A stretch of 23,193 bases of DNA from Burkholderiales bacterium (lineage in GTDB: Bacteria; Pseudomonadota; Gammaproteobacteria; Burkholderiales; Chitinimonadaceae). The translations under genes were made by a program, and so were the position numbers. Positions 7,459 to 15,064 of this stretch are shown here, piece by piece; positions within the stretch are counted from its first letter, which is position 1, and every line of letters begins with the position of its first letter. The notes beneath the pieces are model-generated. The model was given only the letters and a program-made list of their open reading frames with translations, was not told where the DNA came from and made no database searches. The DNA lies in assembly GCA_019234745.1 (NCBI GenBank), contig JAFAKZ010000046.1:1-23193 (forward strand), given 5' to 3'.

Positions 7459-8058
7459 ATGCCTCACGACTTACGCCAACACTGGCACTTCACGGCCGTG
7501 CGCGCACCCCGCGCACTACAACCCTGGCTGACCGATACTGCGTCGCTAACGGCGCGCCTGATCGCGCACTTTCCGGACTTTCACGTTCGCCTTCTGCGGC
7601 AGACCTGGCTTCAACCGCACTACGACGAACTGGGTGCACTACGCATGGGGAATCGGCAGTTGGCCGTGGTACGCGACGTACTCCTGATGAGCGGCGACAT
7701 ACCCCTGGTCTACGCGCATTCGGTGATGCCACGCTTTGCGCTGTTCCACGGCTTTCGCGGCCTGCGCCGGCAAGGTGAGAAATCGCTCGGCGCCACCTTG
7801 TTCGCCAATCCGCAGGTGCAGCGCAGCGACTTGGCCGTGCGCGATATCGGCCCTCACCACCCGCTACACGTGGAAGCGACCGCCGCCGTCGGCCCCCTGC
7901 CCGACCGTTTGTGGGCCAGGCGATCGCGCTTCGAACTTGGGCACTCGGCCATACTCGTTACCGAGGTATTTCTGCCGGCCGTGAGTACACCGATGCGCAA
8001 ACACGGCGCAGAATTTGGCAAAATCAAACCTGCCCACTTCGACCCGGCCCCGCTATGA
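7459..8058 (+). CDS. ubiC: Chorismate lyase (chorismate pyruvate-lyase)
   Basis: A 199-residue cytoplasmic enzyme converting chorismate to 4-hydroxybenzoate and pyruvate, the first committed step of ubiquinone synthesis. Family features visible: RQLAVVRDVLLMSG (residues 66-79, conserved Arg72 in the substrate site), LGATLFANPQVQRSDL near 110-124, LWARRSRFELG at 151-161, and LVTEVFLP at 166-173 with the catalytic-region Glu169. It is longer than the 165-residue E. coli protein, with extra N- and C-terminal residues. The ATG at 7459 has no strong ribosome site, but no better start lies upstream. Its TGA overlaps the ubiA ATG (ATGA), and UbiA uses its product, so assignment is firm. Confidence 0.93.
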   Translation: MPHDLRQHWHFTAVRAPRALQPWLTDTASLTARLIAHFPDFHVRLLRQTWLQPHYDELGALRMGNRQLAVVRDVLLMSGDIPLVYAHSVMPRFALFHGFRGLRRQGEKSLGATLFANPQVQRSDLAVRDIGPHHPLHVEATAAVGPLPDRLWARRSRFELGHSAILVTEVFLPAVSTPMRKHGAEFGKIKPAHFDPAPL

Positions 8059-8948
8059 CGCTGAACGACCTGAAGGCGCGCCTTGATCTGTATGAAAAGC
8101 TGATGCGGCTCGACAAGCCCATCGGCATCCTGCTGCTCTTGTGGCCCACGTTGTGGGGCTTGTCCATTGCCTGCGGCAAGCAGCCGCAGTGGAAGATCAT
8201 CTGGATCTTCATCCTGGGCACGACGCTGATGCGCTCGGCTGGCTGCGTAGTCAACGACTATGCCGACCAGGAGTTCGACAAGCACGTGGAGCGAACTCGC
8301 GATCGACCGATGGCCGCGGGCAAGGTCGGCAAGCGTGAAGCCCTGCTGCTGGCCGGTGGCATGGCGCTATGCGCGTTCCTGCTGATTCTGCCACTCAATC
8401 GCCTTACGCTCTGGATGTCGGTCCCGGCCCTGGCCCTGGCCATAAGCTACCCCTACACCAAGCGCTTCCTGCCCATCCCGCAGGCCTACCTGGGTATCGC
8501 GTTCTCCTTTGGCATCCCCATGGCCTTTGCTGCCGTGCTGGGCAAAGTGCCGCTGCTGGCCTGGGAGCTGCTGGCGGCCAATCTGTTCTGGGTGGTGGGC
8601 TACGACACGGCCTACGCCATGGTCGACAAACCAGACGATCTGAAAATTGGTATCAAGACCTCCGCCATCACCTTTGGCCGTTTCGACGCCGCCGCTGTCA
8701 TCGCCTGCTACGCCATATTCATCGTCGCGATGGCCGCCATTGGCTGGGCGCAAAAGACAGGCAGCTTCTGGTACCTCGGCCTGGCCGCGGCATCGCTGCT
8801 GATGGCCCTGCAGTATGAGCCCGTCATGTCGCGCGATCGGCAGAAGTGTTTCCGTGCCTTCCTGGCGAACAACCATATTGGGGCCGTCGTCTTCGTCGGC
8901 ATCGCCCTGGATAGCTATTTCCACCCCATGTCGCTGCTCCAGCCCTAA
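8055..8948 (+). CDS. ubiA: 4-hydroxybenzoate octaprenyltransferase
   Basis: A 297-residue integral inner-membrane prenyltransferase that joins a polyprenyl chain to 4-hydroxybenzoate, the second step of ubiquinone synthesis. Both Asp-rich motifs are intact: NDYADQEFD at residues 67-75, followed by RTRDRPMAAG, and YDTAYAMVDKPDD at 183-195, which bind prenyl diphosphate through Mg2+. About eight or nine hydrophobic helices surround them, as in the UbiA superfamily, and length matches E. coli UbiA (290). The ATG at 8055 overlaps the ubiC stop; the open frame back to 7911 is simply read-through across ubiC. Polyprenyl chain length is not readable from the sequence. Confidence 0.96.
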   Translation: MTLNDLKARLDLYEKLMRLDKPIGILLLLWPTLWGLSIACGKQPQWKIIWIFILGTTLMRSAGCVVNDYADQEFDKHVERTRDRPMAAGKVGKREALLLAGGMALCAFLLILPLNRLTLWMSVPALALAISYPYTKRFLPIPQAYLGIAFSFGIPMAFAAVLGKVPLLAWELLAANLFWVVGYDTAYAMVDKPDDLKIGIKTSAITFGRFDAAAVIACYAIFIVAMAAIGWAQKTGSFWYLGLAAASLLMALQYEPVMSRDRQKCFRAFLANNHIGAVVFVGIALDSYFHPMSLLQP

Positions 8949-8967
8949 TTCTGTGGAGACGTTACCC

Positions 8968-9303
8968 GTGTACGCATCGACCTTCATGTTCGCCAAGGGT
9001 GAGTACGACGACGACTTCCACCGCCTGGACCACGCCATCGCCGAAGCGGCCAAGGCCATACCGGGCTATCTGGGTGAAGAATCGTGGGAGAACACGCAGA
9101 CTGGGCTGATTTCCAACGTCTACTACTGGGATTCGCTAGGAGCCTTGCAGGCGCTGATGCGCCACCCCACCCACCAGATCGCCAAAGCCAAGCAGGCCAA
9201 ATGGCTCAATGGCTACCGCGTCATTATCTCGGAAGTGCTTCGCACCTATGGCGACGCGCTGCTCGACCACCCCGTTGCGGGATTGGCCGAGCAACACGCC
9301 TGA
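8968..9303 (+). CDS. Small ABM-domain (antibiotic biosynthesis monooxygenase-like) protein
   Basis: A 111-residue single-domain protein of the dimeric alpha-beta barrel ABM superfamily. Signs are the YASTFMFAKGEYDDDFHRLD start, the PGYLGEESWENTQTGLISNVYYWDS segment typical of these proteins, and a final region with HPTHQIAKAKQAKWLNGY. The start is GTG at 8968, with GGAG nine bases upstream; a GTG at 8953 has no ribosome site. It follows ubiA by 19 bases and is probably co-transcribed. Members include quinone-forming monooxygenases and heme oxygenases, so a role near quinone metabolism is tempting, but that is inference from position only. It converges with emrB-like gene, six bases apart. Confidence 0.8.
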   Translation: MYASTFMFAKGEYDDDFHRLDHAIAEAAKAIPGYLGEESWENTQTGLISNVYYWDSLGALQALMRHPTHQIAKAKQAKWLNGYRVIISEVLRTYGDALLDHPVAGLAEQHA

Positions 9304-9309
9304 CGCCGA

Positions 9310-10866
9310 TTAGTGGGCGCCACCTGCATCGGCGGGTGCAGCAGCCGACTGGCTAGGCCGTGACAGCCACAGCAGGACGATGATCACGCCGAACAGGCAG
9401 GCCGACAGCCAGAAGAAATCGTCCGCCGCCATCGTGAAGGCCTGCGTATTGATCTGCCGCTCGATTAACCCTGCCGCCTGCTGCTGTGTCATGCCGATAT
9501 CGCCCAGCTGCTTGAAGGCGTGCTGCGCCGGCGCACTGTAATCGCTGATCGATTCGATCAGGCGGTTGTGATGGTGTGCAGCGCGACGCTCCCACATGGT
9601 CGTGGAGACGGACGCTCCAAAAGCGCCGAACATGATGCGTACGAAGTTGGCGAGGCCCGAGGCTGCCGCAAAGCGCGTGGGCGGCAGGCCGGACAGTGTC
9701 AACGCCGTGAGTGGCACGAAGAAGGTCGCCATTGCCGCCCCTTGCACCAGTTGCGGCAGGGCGATGTGCCACATATCCGTGTCGGTGCTGAAGCGCGAGC
9801 GCATATAGCAGACCAGAGCGAATACGCTGAACGAGAAGGTCGCCACCCAGCGCACGTCCATGCGGTGCACGTTCTTGCCCACCATCGGCGACAGCAGCAA
9901 TGCCAGCACGCCGACAGGGGCGGAAACGAGCCCAGCCCAGGTCGCCGTATAGCCAGCATACTGCTGCAGCCAGAGCGGCATTAGCACGACGTTGGCGAAG
10001 AACAGACCATAGCCCAGAGACAGTGCCGCGGCGCCGATGGCGAAGTTAGGCCGTGCAAACAGCCGCAGGTCGACGACCGGGTGCTCGTCGGTCAACTCCC
10101 ACACGACAAAGAAAGCAAAGGCCACGAAGGCAACGACGGCGAGGATGACGATCTCGGAGGAATTGAACCAGTCGAGCTCCTTGCCCTTGTCCAGCATGAT
10201 CTGCAGCGAGCCTACCCAGACCATCAGCAAGCCCAGGCCGACTGAATCAATGGGCAGCTTACGCGTGGGCGACTCCCGCTTATGCAGCAGGGACCAGGCC
10301 AGCCAGGCGGCGAACAGGCCGGTCGGAACATTGATGTAGAATATCCACGGCCAGGAGATATTGTCCGACAGCCAACCGCCCAGGATGGGGCCCATCACTG
10401 GCGCCACCATCGTCGTCATGGCCCACATGGCAAGTGCCAAGCCGGACTTTTCTTTCGGATAGCTGGCTAGTAGCAGGGCCTGCGACAGGGGAATCATCGG
10501 CCCCGCCACGGCGCCCTGCACGATGCGGAAGAAGATCAGCATCGGCAGGCTGGTCGACATGCCGCACAAGAGGGAGGCCAGGACGAACAGCAGGACGGAG
10601 GTCGTGAACAGCCTTACGGAACCGAAGCGTTGCGTGAGCCAGCCCGTGAGCGGCACGGAGATGGCGTTCGCCACAGCGAAGGACGTAATCACCCAGGTGC
10701 CCTGCGAAGGGCTGACACCCACATCGCCCGCAATGGACGGTATGGAGACATTGGCGATGGTCGTGTCCAGCACGTTCATGAACGTGGCGAGCGACAGGGC
10801 GATAGAGGCCCAGACCAGCTGGCTGCCCTTAAGCGGCGGCAAGGCGGGTGCGGCGGAGGTCGTCAT
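9310..10866 (-). CDS. DHA2-family MFS multidrug efflux pump (EmrB type)
   Basis: A 518-residue inner-membrane proton-driven exporter with about 14 predicted helices, the size and layout of EmrB/QacA-type DHA2 transporters. The first helix carries NVLDTTIANVSIPSIAGD (residues 31-48), the DHA2 signature, and GWLTQRFGSVRLF fits the loop 2-3 motif. It should act with the adjacent fusion protein and outer-membrane factor to send compounds across both membranes. AAAGGA about eight bases before the ATG is the ribosome site; the gap from the fusion-protein gene is 30 bases, so the three pump genes form one operon. Substrates are not predictable; EmrAB relatives export uncouplers, hydrophobic drugs or fatty acids. 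Confidence 0.93.
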   Translation of the reverse strand: MTTSAAPALPPLKGSQLVWASIALSLATFMNVLDTTIANVSIPSIAGDVGVSPSQGTWVITSFAVANAISVPLTGWLTQRFGSVRLFTTSVLLFVLASLLCGMSTSLPMLIFFRIVQGAVAGPMIPLSQALLLASYPKEKSGLALAMWAMTTMVAPVMGPILGGWLSDNISWPWIFYINVPTGLFAAWLAWSLLHKRESPTRKLPIDSVGLGLLMVWVGSLQIMLDKGKELDWFNSSEIVILAVVAFVAFAFFVVWELTDEHPVVDLRLFARPNFAIGAAALSLGYGLFFANVVLMPLWLQQYAGYTATWAGLVSAPVGVLALLLSPMVGKNVHRMDVRWVATFSFSVFALVCYMRSRFSTDTDMWHIALPQLVQGAAMATFFVPLTALTLSGLPPTRFAAASGLANFVRIMFGAFGASVSTTMWERRAAHHHNRLIESISDYSAPAQHAFKQLGDIGMTQQQAAGLIERQINTQAFTMAADDFFWLSACLFGVIIVLLWLSRPSQSAAAPADAGGAH

Positions 10867-10896
10867 GGCCGATCCTTTCCGATTCTCATTGGCGCT

Positions 10897-12057
10897 TTAC
10901 TGTGTAATTTCCTTGGCCAAGCTGGCGTCGGCCTGCTTCGCCGCATCTACGCCCTGCCCCGCGTAGACTTGCGTGTCGGCCACGGGTGTGGCGCGGTGCA
11001 CAGTCGACAGCGTGGCGCCGTTGCGATCATGTGTATCGACGTCGGCGCGGATCGACAGTCCAATGCGCAGCGGGTGCTCGGCCACTTCCTTGGGGTCGAG
11101 TGAGATGCGTACGGGCAGGCGCTGTACTACCTTGATCCAGTTGCCCGTGGCGTTTTGCGCGGGCAACAGCGAGAACACGGTACCGGTGCCGGCCGAGAAA
11201 CCGACGATCTTGCCGTGGTAGGTCACTTTGCTGCCGTACAGGTCGGCATTCACGTCAACGGGCTGGCCGATGCGCATGTCGGCAAGCTGGCTTTCCTTGA
11301 AGTTGGCGTCGATCCAGATCTGGTCGAGCGGCACCACGGCCATCATGGGCGTGCCCACGTTCACGCGCTGGCCGGGCTGCGCCACGCGGTGCGCTACATA
11401 GCCCGTGACGGGCGACGGTACGGTGGTGCGGTCCAATGCAAGCTGGGCCTCGCGCACCTTAAGCACGGCGCGGCGCACGTTCGGGTGCAGGCGCAGCGAG
11501 GTGTGGTCGATCAGGGTCTGGTTCGAGGCCAGTTGCTCCTGGGCTACCTTCAGCGCCGCCTGCGCATTGTTCACAGCATCCTTAGCGTGCTGAATGTCCT
11601 CGGCTGCCACGGCGCCGCTGCCGGCTAGGCCTTGGCGGCGAGCCAGGTCTTCCTTGGCGCGGTTCAGGTCCGTCTCGCGCAGGCCTACCGTGGCACGCAG
11701 CGTGCCGTCGTTGGCGAACAGGGTACGCACCTCGCGTACCGTCTGGCCTAGTTGCGCGTCGGCCGTCTCCACGGCCAACTCAGCATCGGCGCGGTCCAGC
11801 TTGATGAGCGGCTGACCAGCTTCCACGAAGTCCGTATCGTCGGCGTTGACCGTAACGATGGTGCCTGCCGTCTGTGGCGTTACCTGCACGATGTTGCCGG
11901 CGACATAGGCGTTGTCGGTGTCAACATGAAAGCGGACCACCGTATTCCAGTAAGCACCGTAGCCGATCGCCGCGACGCCGAAGACGGTCAGGAGCGCCAG
12001 CATCAGGCGGCGGCGTTGGCCGTTGGGGCCGGTGGCGTTGGTTGCGGGCGTAGTCAT
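10897..12057 (-). CDS. HlyD/EmrA-family membrane fusion protein
   Basis: A 386-residue periplasmic adaptor that links the MFS pump to the outer-membrane factor. A single N-terminal membrane helix (about 17-37, RLMLALLTVFGVAAIGYGAY) follows a polar cytoplasmic stretch. Then come VRFHVDTDNAYVAGNIVQVT, the hallmark of EmrA proteins, a lipoyl half-motif around 56-90, a long helical hairpin (about 95-205, with ARRQGLAGSGAVAAEDIQHA) and a beta-barrel portion with VPLDQIWIDANFKESQL. GGAG lies seven bases before the ATG. It sits 40 bases after the outer-membrane gene and 30 before the pump gene, on the same strand. Family is secure; substrate unknown. Confidence 0.94.
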   Translation of the reverse strand: MTTPATNATGPNGQRRRLMLALLTVFGVAAIGYGAYWNTVVRFHVDTDNAYVAGNIVQVTPQTAGTIVTVNADDTDFVEAGQPLIKLDRADAELAVETADAQLGQTVREVRTLFANDGTLRATVGLRETDLNRAKEDLARRQGLAGSGAVAAEDIQHAKDAVNNAQAALKVAQEQLASNQTLIDHTSLRLHPNVRRAVLKVREAQLALDRTTVPSPVTGYVAHRVAQPGQRVNVGTPMMAVVPLDQIWIDANFKESQLADMRIGQPVDVNADLYGSKVTYHGKIVGFSAGTGTVFSLLPAQNATGNWIKVVQRLPVRISLDPKEVAEHPLRIGLSIRADVDTHDRNGATLSTVHRATPVADTQVYAGQGVDAAKQADASLAKEITQ

Positions 12058-12097
12058 GATTTGCTCCGGTATTCGTTTGTGTGGTTATCGCGGATGA

Positions 12098-13528
12098 TTA
12101 GCGTGCGGCTTGGGCGGTCGCGGTGTGGAAACCACCACCAAGGGCGTGATTCAAATCCACCCAGGCCAGCCGCGCCTGCGCAGCCAGTTCGGCTCGCTGG
12201 CGCGTTTCGCCCAGCACGCGGTCCTCAGCATTCAGCGCAAGTAGGCGGCTGCTCAGACCGTGCTCATAGCGCAGCTGGGCCAGCCTGTAGGCCTCTTTGA
12301 CCTCGTCTTCCGCCTTGTTTTGTTCGTCCAGCTGCGTAGCGACCGCGCGCTCGTTCGCGACGGCGTCGGCCGTCTGCTGCATAGCCTGGATCACCAGCGC
12401 GTTGTAATCCGCCACGGCGCCGTCGAACTCCGCCTGCGTTACGCGCAAGTTGGAGCGCAGCGCGCCGCCGTCGAATACGGGCAGGTGCAGCGCCGGGCCA
12501 ACGCCCGTCATATGGCTGTCCCACTTCAAGAGATTGCCCAGCCCGATGGACTGCACGCCGATGAAGCCGGCCAGATTGATATCCGGGTAGAACTGCGACT
12601 TCGCCAGGTCGATCTCCCGCAGGCTGGCATTGAGCCGTGCGCGTTGTGCCGCGATATCGGGGCGACGTGCGACCAGCTCGGCCGGCAGCATGTCCGGTAT
12701 GCCGTCCACAGCACCGATTGCCAGTTGCGGCCGGTGCAGCTGACGGCCGCGCGCCGGGCCGACGCCGGCAAGGGATGCCAGGCGGTCCTGCAGCACGCTG
12801 ATGCGGCCTTCGATAGCCGCGCGCTCCTGGCGCACGCTGGCGAGCGAGGCATTCGCAACATTGCGCTCACCGGCGGGGTCCAGGCCTGCCGCGACGCGGG
12901 TGCGGTTCACTTCCAGTACGTTTTCGCGCTGCTGCTCCGTGGCGTCGAGTACATCCAGCAGATCGTATTGCAGGGCCAGTTGCACATAGGTGCGGCTGAT
13001 ATCGCTGGCCAGGGCCAGCGCAACGGCCTGGCGCTGGAATTCGGCGGCACGCGTCTGGCTCAGCGCGGTATCGAATTCCGCCTGGTGCTTGCCGAAGAAG
13101 TCCAGGTCCCAACTGCCTTGCAGCTGAATCAGGCCGACGCCGTTTGTGGTACCGGCCAAGGGTGGCGGGTACACGGAATTGCGCTGGAAGTGCTGGCTAT
13201 CGACTTCAGCATCCAGCCCTATTTGTGGGCCTGCATCGGCATGCACCACACCGGCAATGGCAGCGGCCTTGTCAATGCGCGCACGGGCAACAGCCAAAGT
13301 TGGAGAGTCACGCAAGGCATCGGCAATCAGGTCGTTCAGCTGGTTGTCGCCCAGGCTGGTCCACCATTGCGCCTGCGGCCATTGTGCATCGGAACCTTTG
13401 AACGCGTCGCCCACCTGCAAAGTGGCGGCATCAACCGGTTTGGCGCGCTCCGTCGCCGGGCCCATTGATGCACAGGCACTTAGCACCGCTGCAGCGGCAA
13501 TGCTGAACAGAAAAGGCAAAGTACGCAT
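12098..13528 (-). CDS. NodT-family outer-membrane efflux factor, lipoprotein (TolC-like)
   Basis: A 476-residue outer-membrane channel subunit of the NodT/OprM/CusC type. The N-terminus MRTLPFLFSIAAAAVLSACA is a lipoprotein signal peptide with Cys19 in the LSAC lipobox. Early family features are QWWTSLGDNQLNDLIADALRD followed by ARARIDKAAAI, and the second half repeats the pattern with MLPAELVARRPDI and FYPDINLAGFIGVQSIGL, reflecting the two TolC-type repeats with long helical hairpins. AAGGAG lies seven bases before the ATG. It is the first gene of the pump operon, and a palindrome that may bind the neighbouring MarR protein lies in its promoter. Trimer formation and docking to the fusion protein follow from the family. 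Confidence 0.93.
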   Translation of the reverse strand: MRTLPFLFSIAAAAVLSACASMGPATERAKPVDAATLQVGDAFKGSDAQWPQAQWWTSLGDNQLNDLIADALRDSPTLAVARARIDKAAAIAGVVHADAGPQIGLDAEVDSQHFQRNSVYPPPLAGTTNGVGLIQLQGSWDLDFFGKHQAEFDTALSQTRAAEFQRQAVALALASDISRTYVQLALQYDLLDVLDATEQQRENVLEVNRTRVAAGLDPAGERNVANASLASVRQERAAIEGRISVLQDRLASLAGVGPARGRQLHRPQLAIGAVDGIPDMLPAELVARRPDIAAQRARLNASLREIDLAKSQFYPDINLAGFIGVQSIGLGNLLKWDSHMTGVGPALHLPVFDGGALRSNLRVTQAEFDGAVADYNALVIQAMQQTADAVANERAVATQLDEQNKAEDEVKEAYRLAQLRYEHGLSSRLLALNAEDRVLGETRQRAELAAQARLAWVDLNHALGGGFHTATAQAAR

Positions 13529-13547
13529 TCGGATACTCCTTAGAGAA

Positions 13548-13577
13548 TATATAACTGCCGCATCACCTACTGCCTAA
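13548..13577 (-). promoter_or_regulatory. Likely promoter of the efflux operon
   Basis: On the minus strand TATATA (13548-13553) follows TTAGGC (13572-13577) with an 18-base spacer (17 if TTATAT is used). The -35 box lies inside the 13569-13582 palindrome, so a bound repressor would block polymerase. The predicted leader is very short, with the AAGGAG site starting almost at the transcript start. Confidence 0.45.
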
Positions 13578-13582
13578 GCAGT
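13569..13582. promoter_or_regulatory. Palindromic operator candidate 1 (efflux operon)
   Basis: ACTGC-CTAA-GCAGT has perfect five-base arms with a four-base centre. It matches the CTGC-N4-GCAG palindromes before marR and overlaps the -35 box of the pump operon. A nearby CTGC half-site is at 13555-13558. Binding by the adjacent MarR protein is inferred from position and repetition. Confidence 0.6.
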
Positions 13583-13598
13583 TAAATGAGCAAAAAAA

Positions 13599-14069
13599 TT
13601 ATTCGTGGGGTTTGGGTCGCTTTTCGGCATTCGCCAGGATGCGTCGGATCATGGACTTGAACAGCTCGACTTCCTCCACCGAGAAGTCCTCCAACAGGTC
13701 GTTCAACACCGTCACTACAGCTTCCAGCATGTCCGGCACCATCGCGCGGCCTGCGTCCGTCAGGGCCAGGTAGATCACACGGCGATCATGTATGCAGCGG
13801 TTGCGGCTGATTAACCCCTTCTCTTCCAGACGATCCAGCATGCGCGTCATCGAGCCGGTATCCATCTCCAGACCGCGGCACAAATTCGCCGACGTGGGCT
13901 TGTCGCCGAAATGGATACGGATCAGCACCTTCCACTGCGCCCAACTGATGCCGAGGTCAGCCAGCTCGTCGTTGAGCGTATCGCCCAGGCATGTACGTAC
14001 CTGCTGCAACAGATAGCCGATGCTATTTTCGACGTGGTAGGTCTCGACGCTGTAGTGTTTGACGCCCAT
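13599..14069 (-). CDS. MarR-family transcriptional regulator of the efflux operon
   Basis: A 156-residue winged-helix repressor. The recognition region KPTSANLCRGLEMDTGSMTRMLDRLEEKGLISR (residues 57-89) is the MarR helix-turn-helix, followed by the wing NRCIHDRRVIYLALTDAGRA; terminal helices (VENSIGYLLQQVRTCLGDTL and the C-terminal EEVELFKSMIRRIL) form the dimer interface. It is encoded just upstream of the outer-membrane, fusion and pump genes on the same strand with a 70-base gap. MarR proteins of this kind (EmrR/MprA-like in role) repress neighbouring pumps and are released by phenolic or lipophilic ligands. Palindromes before both this gene and the pump genes suggest autoregulation. The ligand is unknown. 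Confidence 0.93.
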   Translation of the reverse strand: MGVKHYSVETYHVENSIGYLLQQVRTCLGDTLNDELADLGISWAQWKVLIRIHFGDKPTSANLCRGLEMDTGSMTRMLDRLEEKGLISRNRCIHDRRVIYLALTDAGRAMVPDMLEAVVTVLNDLLEDFSVEEVELFKSMIRRILANAEKRPKPHE

Positions 14070-14087
14070 GATCTCGCCCTTCAGTTA

Positions 14088-14099
14088 CTGCTTAGGCAG
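14088..14099. promoter_or_regulatory. Palindromic operator candidate 2 (marR upstream)
   Basis: CTGC-TTAG-GCAG lies 19 bases upstream of the marR ATG. It is the inverse orientation of the efflux-operon site (both read CTGC-YTAR-GCAG, preceded by TA). This is where a repressor would block its own gene. Confidence 0.6.
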
Positions 14100-14111
14100 C
14101 ATAATACATGC

Positions 14112-14136
14112 AAATTGACTGCCATGGCAGCAATTT
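14112..14136. promoter_or_regulatory. Near-perfect 25-base palindrome upstream of marR
   Basis: A perfect 12-base palindrome CTGCCATGGCAG (14119-14130) is flanked by AAATTG on the left and CAATTT on the right, with one unpaired A. Its core also fits CTGC-N4-GCAG, and it starts 31 bases (about three helical turns) from operator candidate 2. It could be a second MarR site on the same DNA face or a site for another regulator. Confidence 0.5.
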
Positions 14137-14185
14137 CGCGCCGGCTTGTCCAACTGGGCGTCCGAAGCCATGAAAAAAATGCCGC

Positions 14186-14212
14186 TTGCGTACGCTCCCA
14201 GCTTGCTAAAAT
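14186..14212 (+). promoter_or_regulatory. Probable thyA promoter
   Basis: TTGCGT (14186-14191) and TAAAAT (14207-14212) are separated by 15 bases; TGC directly before TAAAAT makes it an extended -10 element, which tolerates a poor spacer. The predicted transcript starts about 20 bases before the thyA ATG. It is divergent from the marR promoter. Confidence 0.45.
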
Positions 14213-14239
14213 GGGCCGCCAGTTTTGGGATAAATCTTC

Positions 14240-15034
14240 ATGCGCACCTACCTAGACCTTCTCCAACACGTGCTCGACCACGGCGTCGAAAAGACCGACC
14301 GAACCGGTACGGGCACGAAATCCGTGTTTGGCCACCAGATGCGCTTCGACCTGTCGAAGGGCTTCCCGTTGGTGACGACCAAGAAGGTGCACCTGAAGTC
14401 CATCATCCATGAACTGCTGTGGTTCCTGAAGGGCGACGCGAACATCGCCTACCTGAAGGAACACGGCGTGACGATCTGGGACGAATGGGCCGACGAGAAT
14501 GGCAATCTCGGCCCCGTCTATGGCGTGCAATGGCGCTCCTGGCCCACGGCAGACGGGCAGCATATCGACCAGATCAGCCAGTTGCTGGACCAGGTCAAGC
14601 GCAACCCGGATTCGCGCCGCCTGATCGTGTCGGCCTGGAACGTGGGTGAGATCGCCAACATGGCGCTGCCGCCCTGCCATGCCTTCTTCCAGTTCTACGT
14701 AGCCGATGGGCGCCTGTCCTGCCAGCTCTACCAGCGCTCGGCCGACCTGTTCCTGGGCGTGCCCTTCAATATCGCCTCGTATTCGCTGCTCGTGTTGATG
14801 GTTGCCCAGGTGTGCGGCCTGGAGCCGGGCGACTTCGTCTGGACGGGTGGCGACTGCCATATCTACTCGAACCATATGGAGCAGGTGAAACTGCAGCTGT
14901 CGCGCGACCCGCTCCCTCTGCCCACCATGCGTTTGAACCCGGACGTAAAGGACCTGTTTGCCTTCCGCTACGAGGACTTCACGCTGGAAGGCTATGAATC
15001 CCACCCCGCCATCAAGGCACCCGTCGCCGTCTGA
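14240..15034 (+). CDS. thyA: Thymidylate synthase
   Basis: A 264-residue cytoplasmic enzyme that methylates dUMP to dTMP using 5,10-methylene-tetrahydrofolate and releases dihydrofolate. It has the exact length of E. coli ThyA and keeps its landmarks at the same positions: phosphate-binding Arg21 (TDRTGTGT), catalytic Cys146 in ALPPCHAFF, Arg166 in QLYQRSADLFLGVPFNI, and the GGDCHIYSNH segment. GGGA lies about eight bases before the ATG. folA follows after 30 bases on the same strand and recycles the dihydrofolate product, the classic thyA-folA pair, so co-transcription is likely. Large open frames on the opposite strand are shadows of its codon bias. Confidence 0.98.
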   Translation: MRTYLDLLQHVLDHGVEKTDRTGTGTKSVFGHQMRFDLSKGFPLVTTKKVHLKSIIHELLWFLKGDANIAYLKEHGVTIWDEWADENGNLGPVYGVQWRSWPTADGQHIDQISQLLDQVKRNPDSRRLIVSAWNVGEIANMALPPCHAFFQFYVADGRLSCQLYQRSADLFLGVPFNIASYSLLVLMVAQVCGLEPGDFVWTGGDCHIYSNHMEQVKLQLSRDPLPLPTMRLNPDVKDLFAFRYEDFTLEGYESHPAIKAPVAV

Positions 15035-15064
15035 ACCCACGGTTTCTGTCTGAGTCCAAGCCCT

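Noticed and set aside
12260..13468. 402-codon open frame on the plus strand opposite the outer-membrane factor gene
   Set aside because: Antisense shadow of a clear NodT-type gene; no ribosome site and a low-complexity Arg/Gln/Ala-rich sequence.
13583..13600. Run of seven A/T residues after marR as an intrinsic terminator
   Set aside because: On the transcribed strand the T run is not preceded by a GC-rich stem; it more likely belongs to the upstream part of the efflux promoter.
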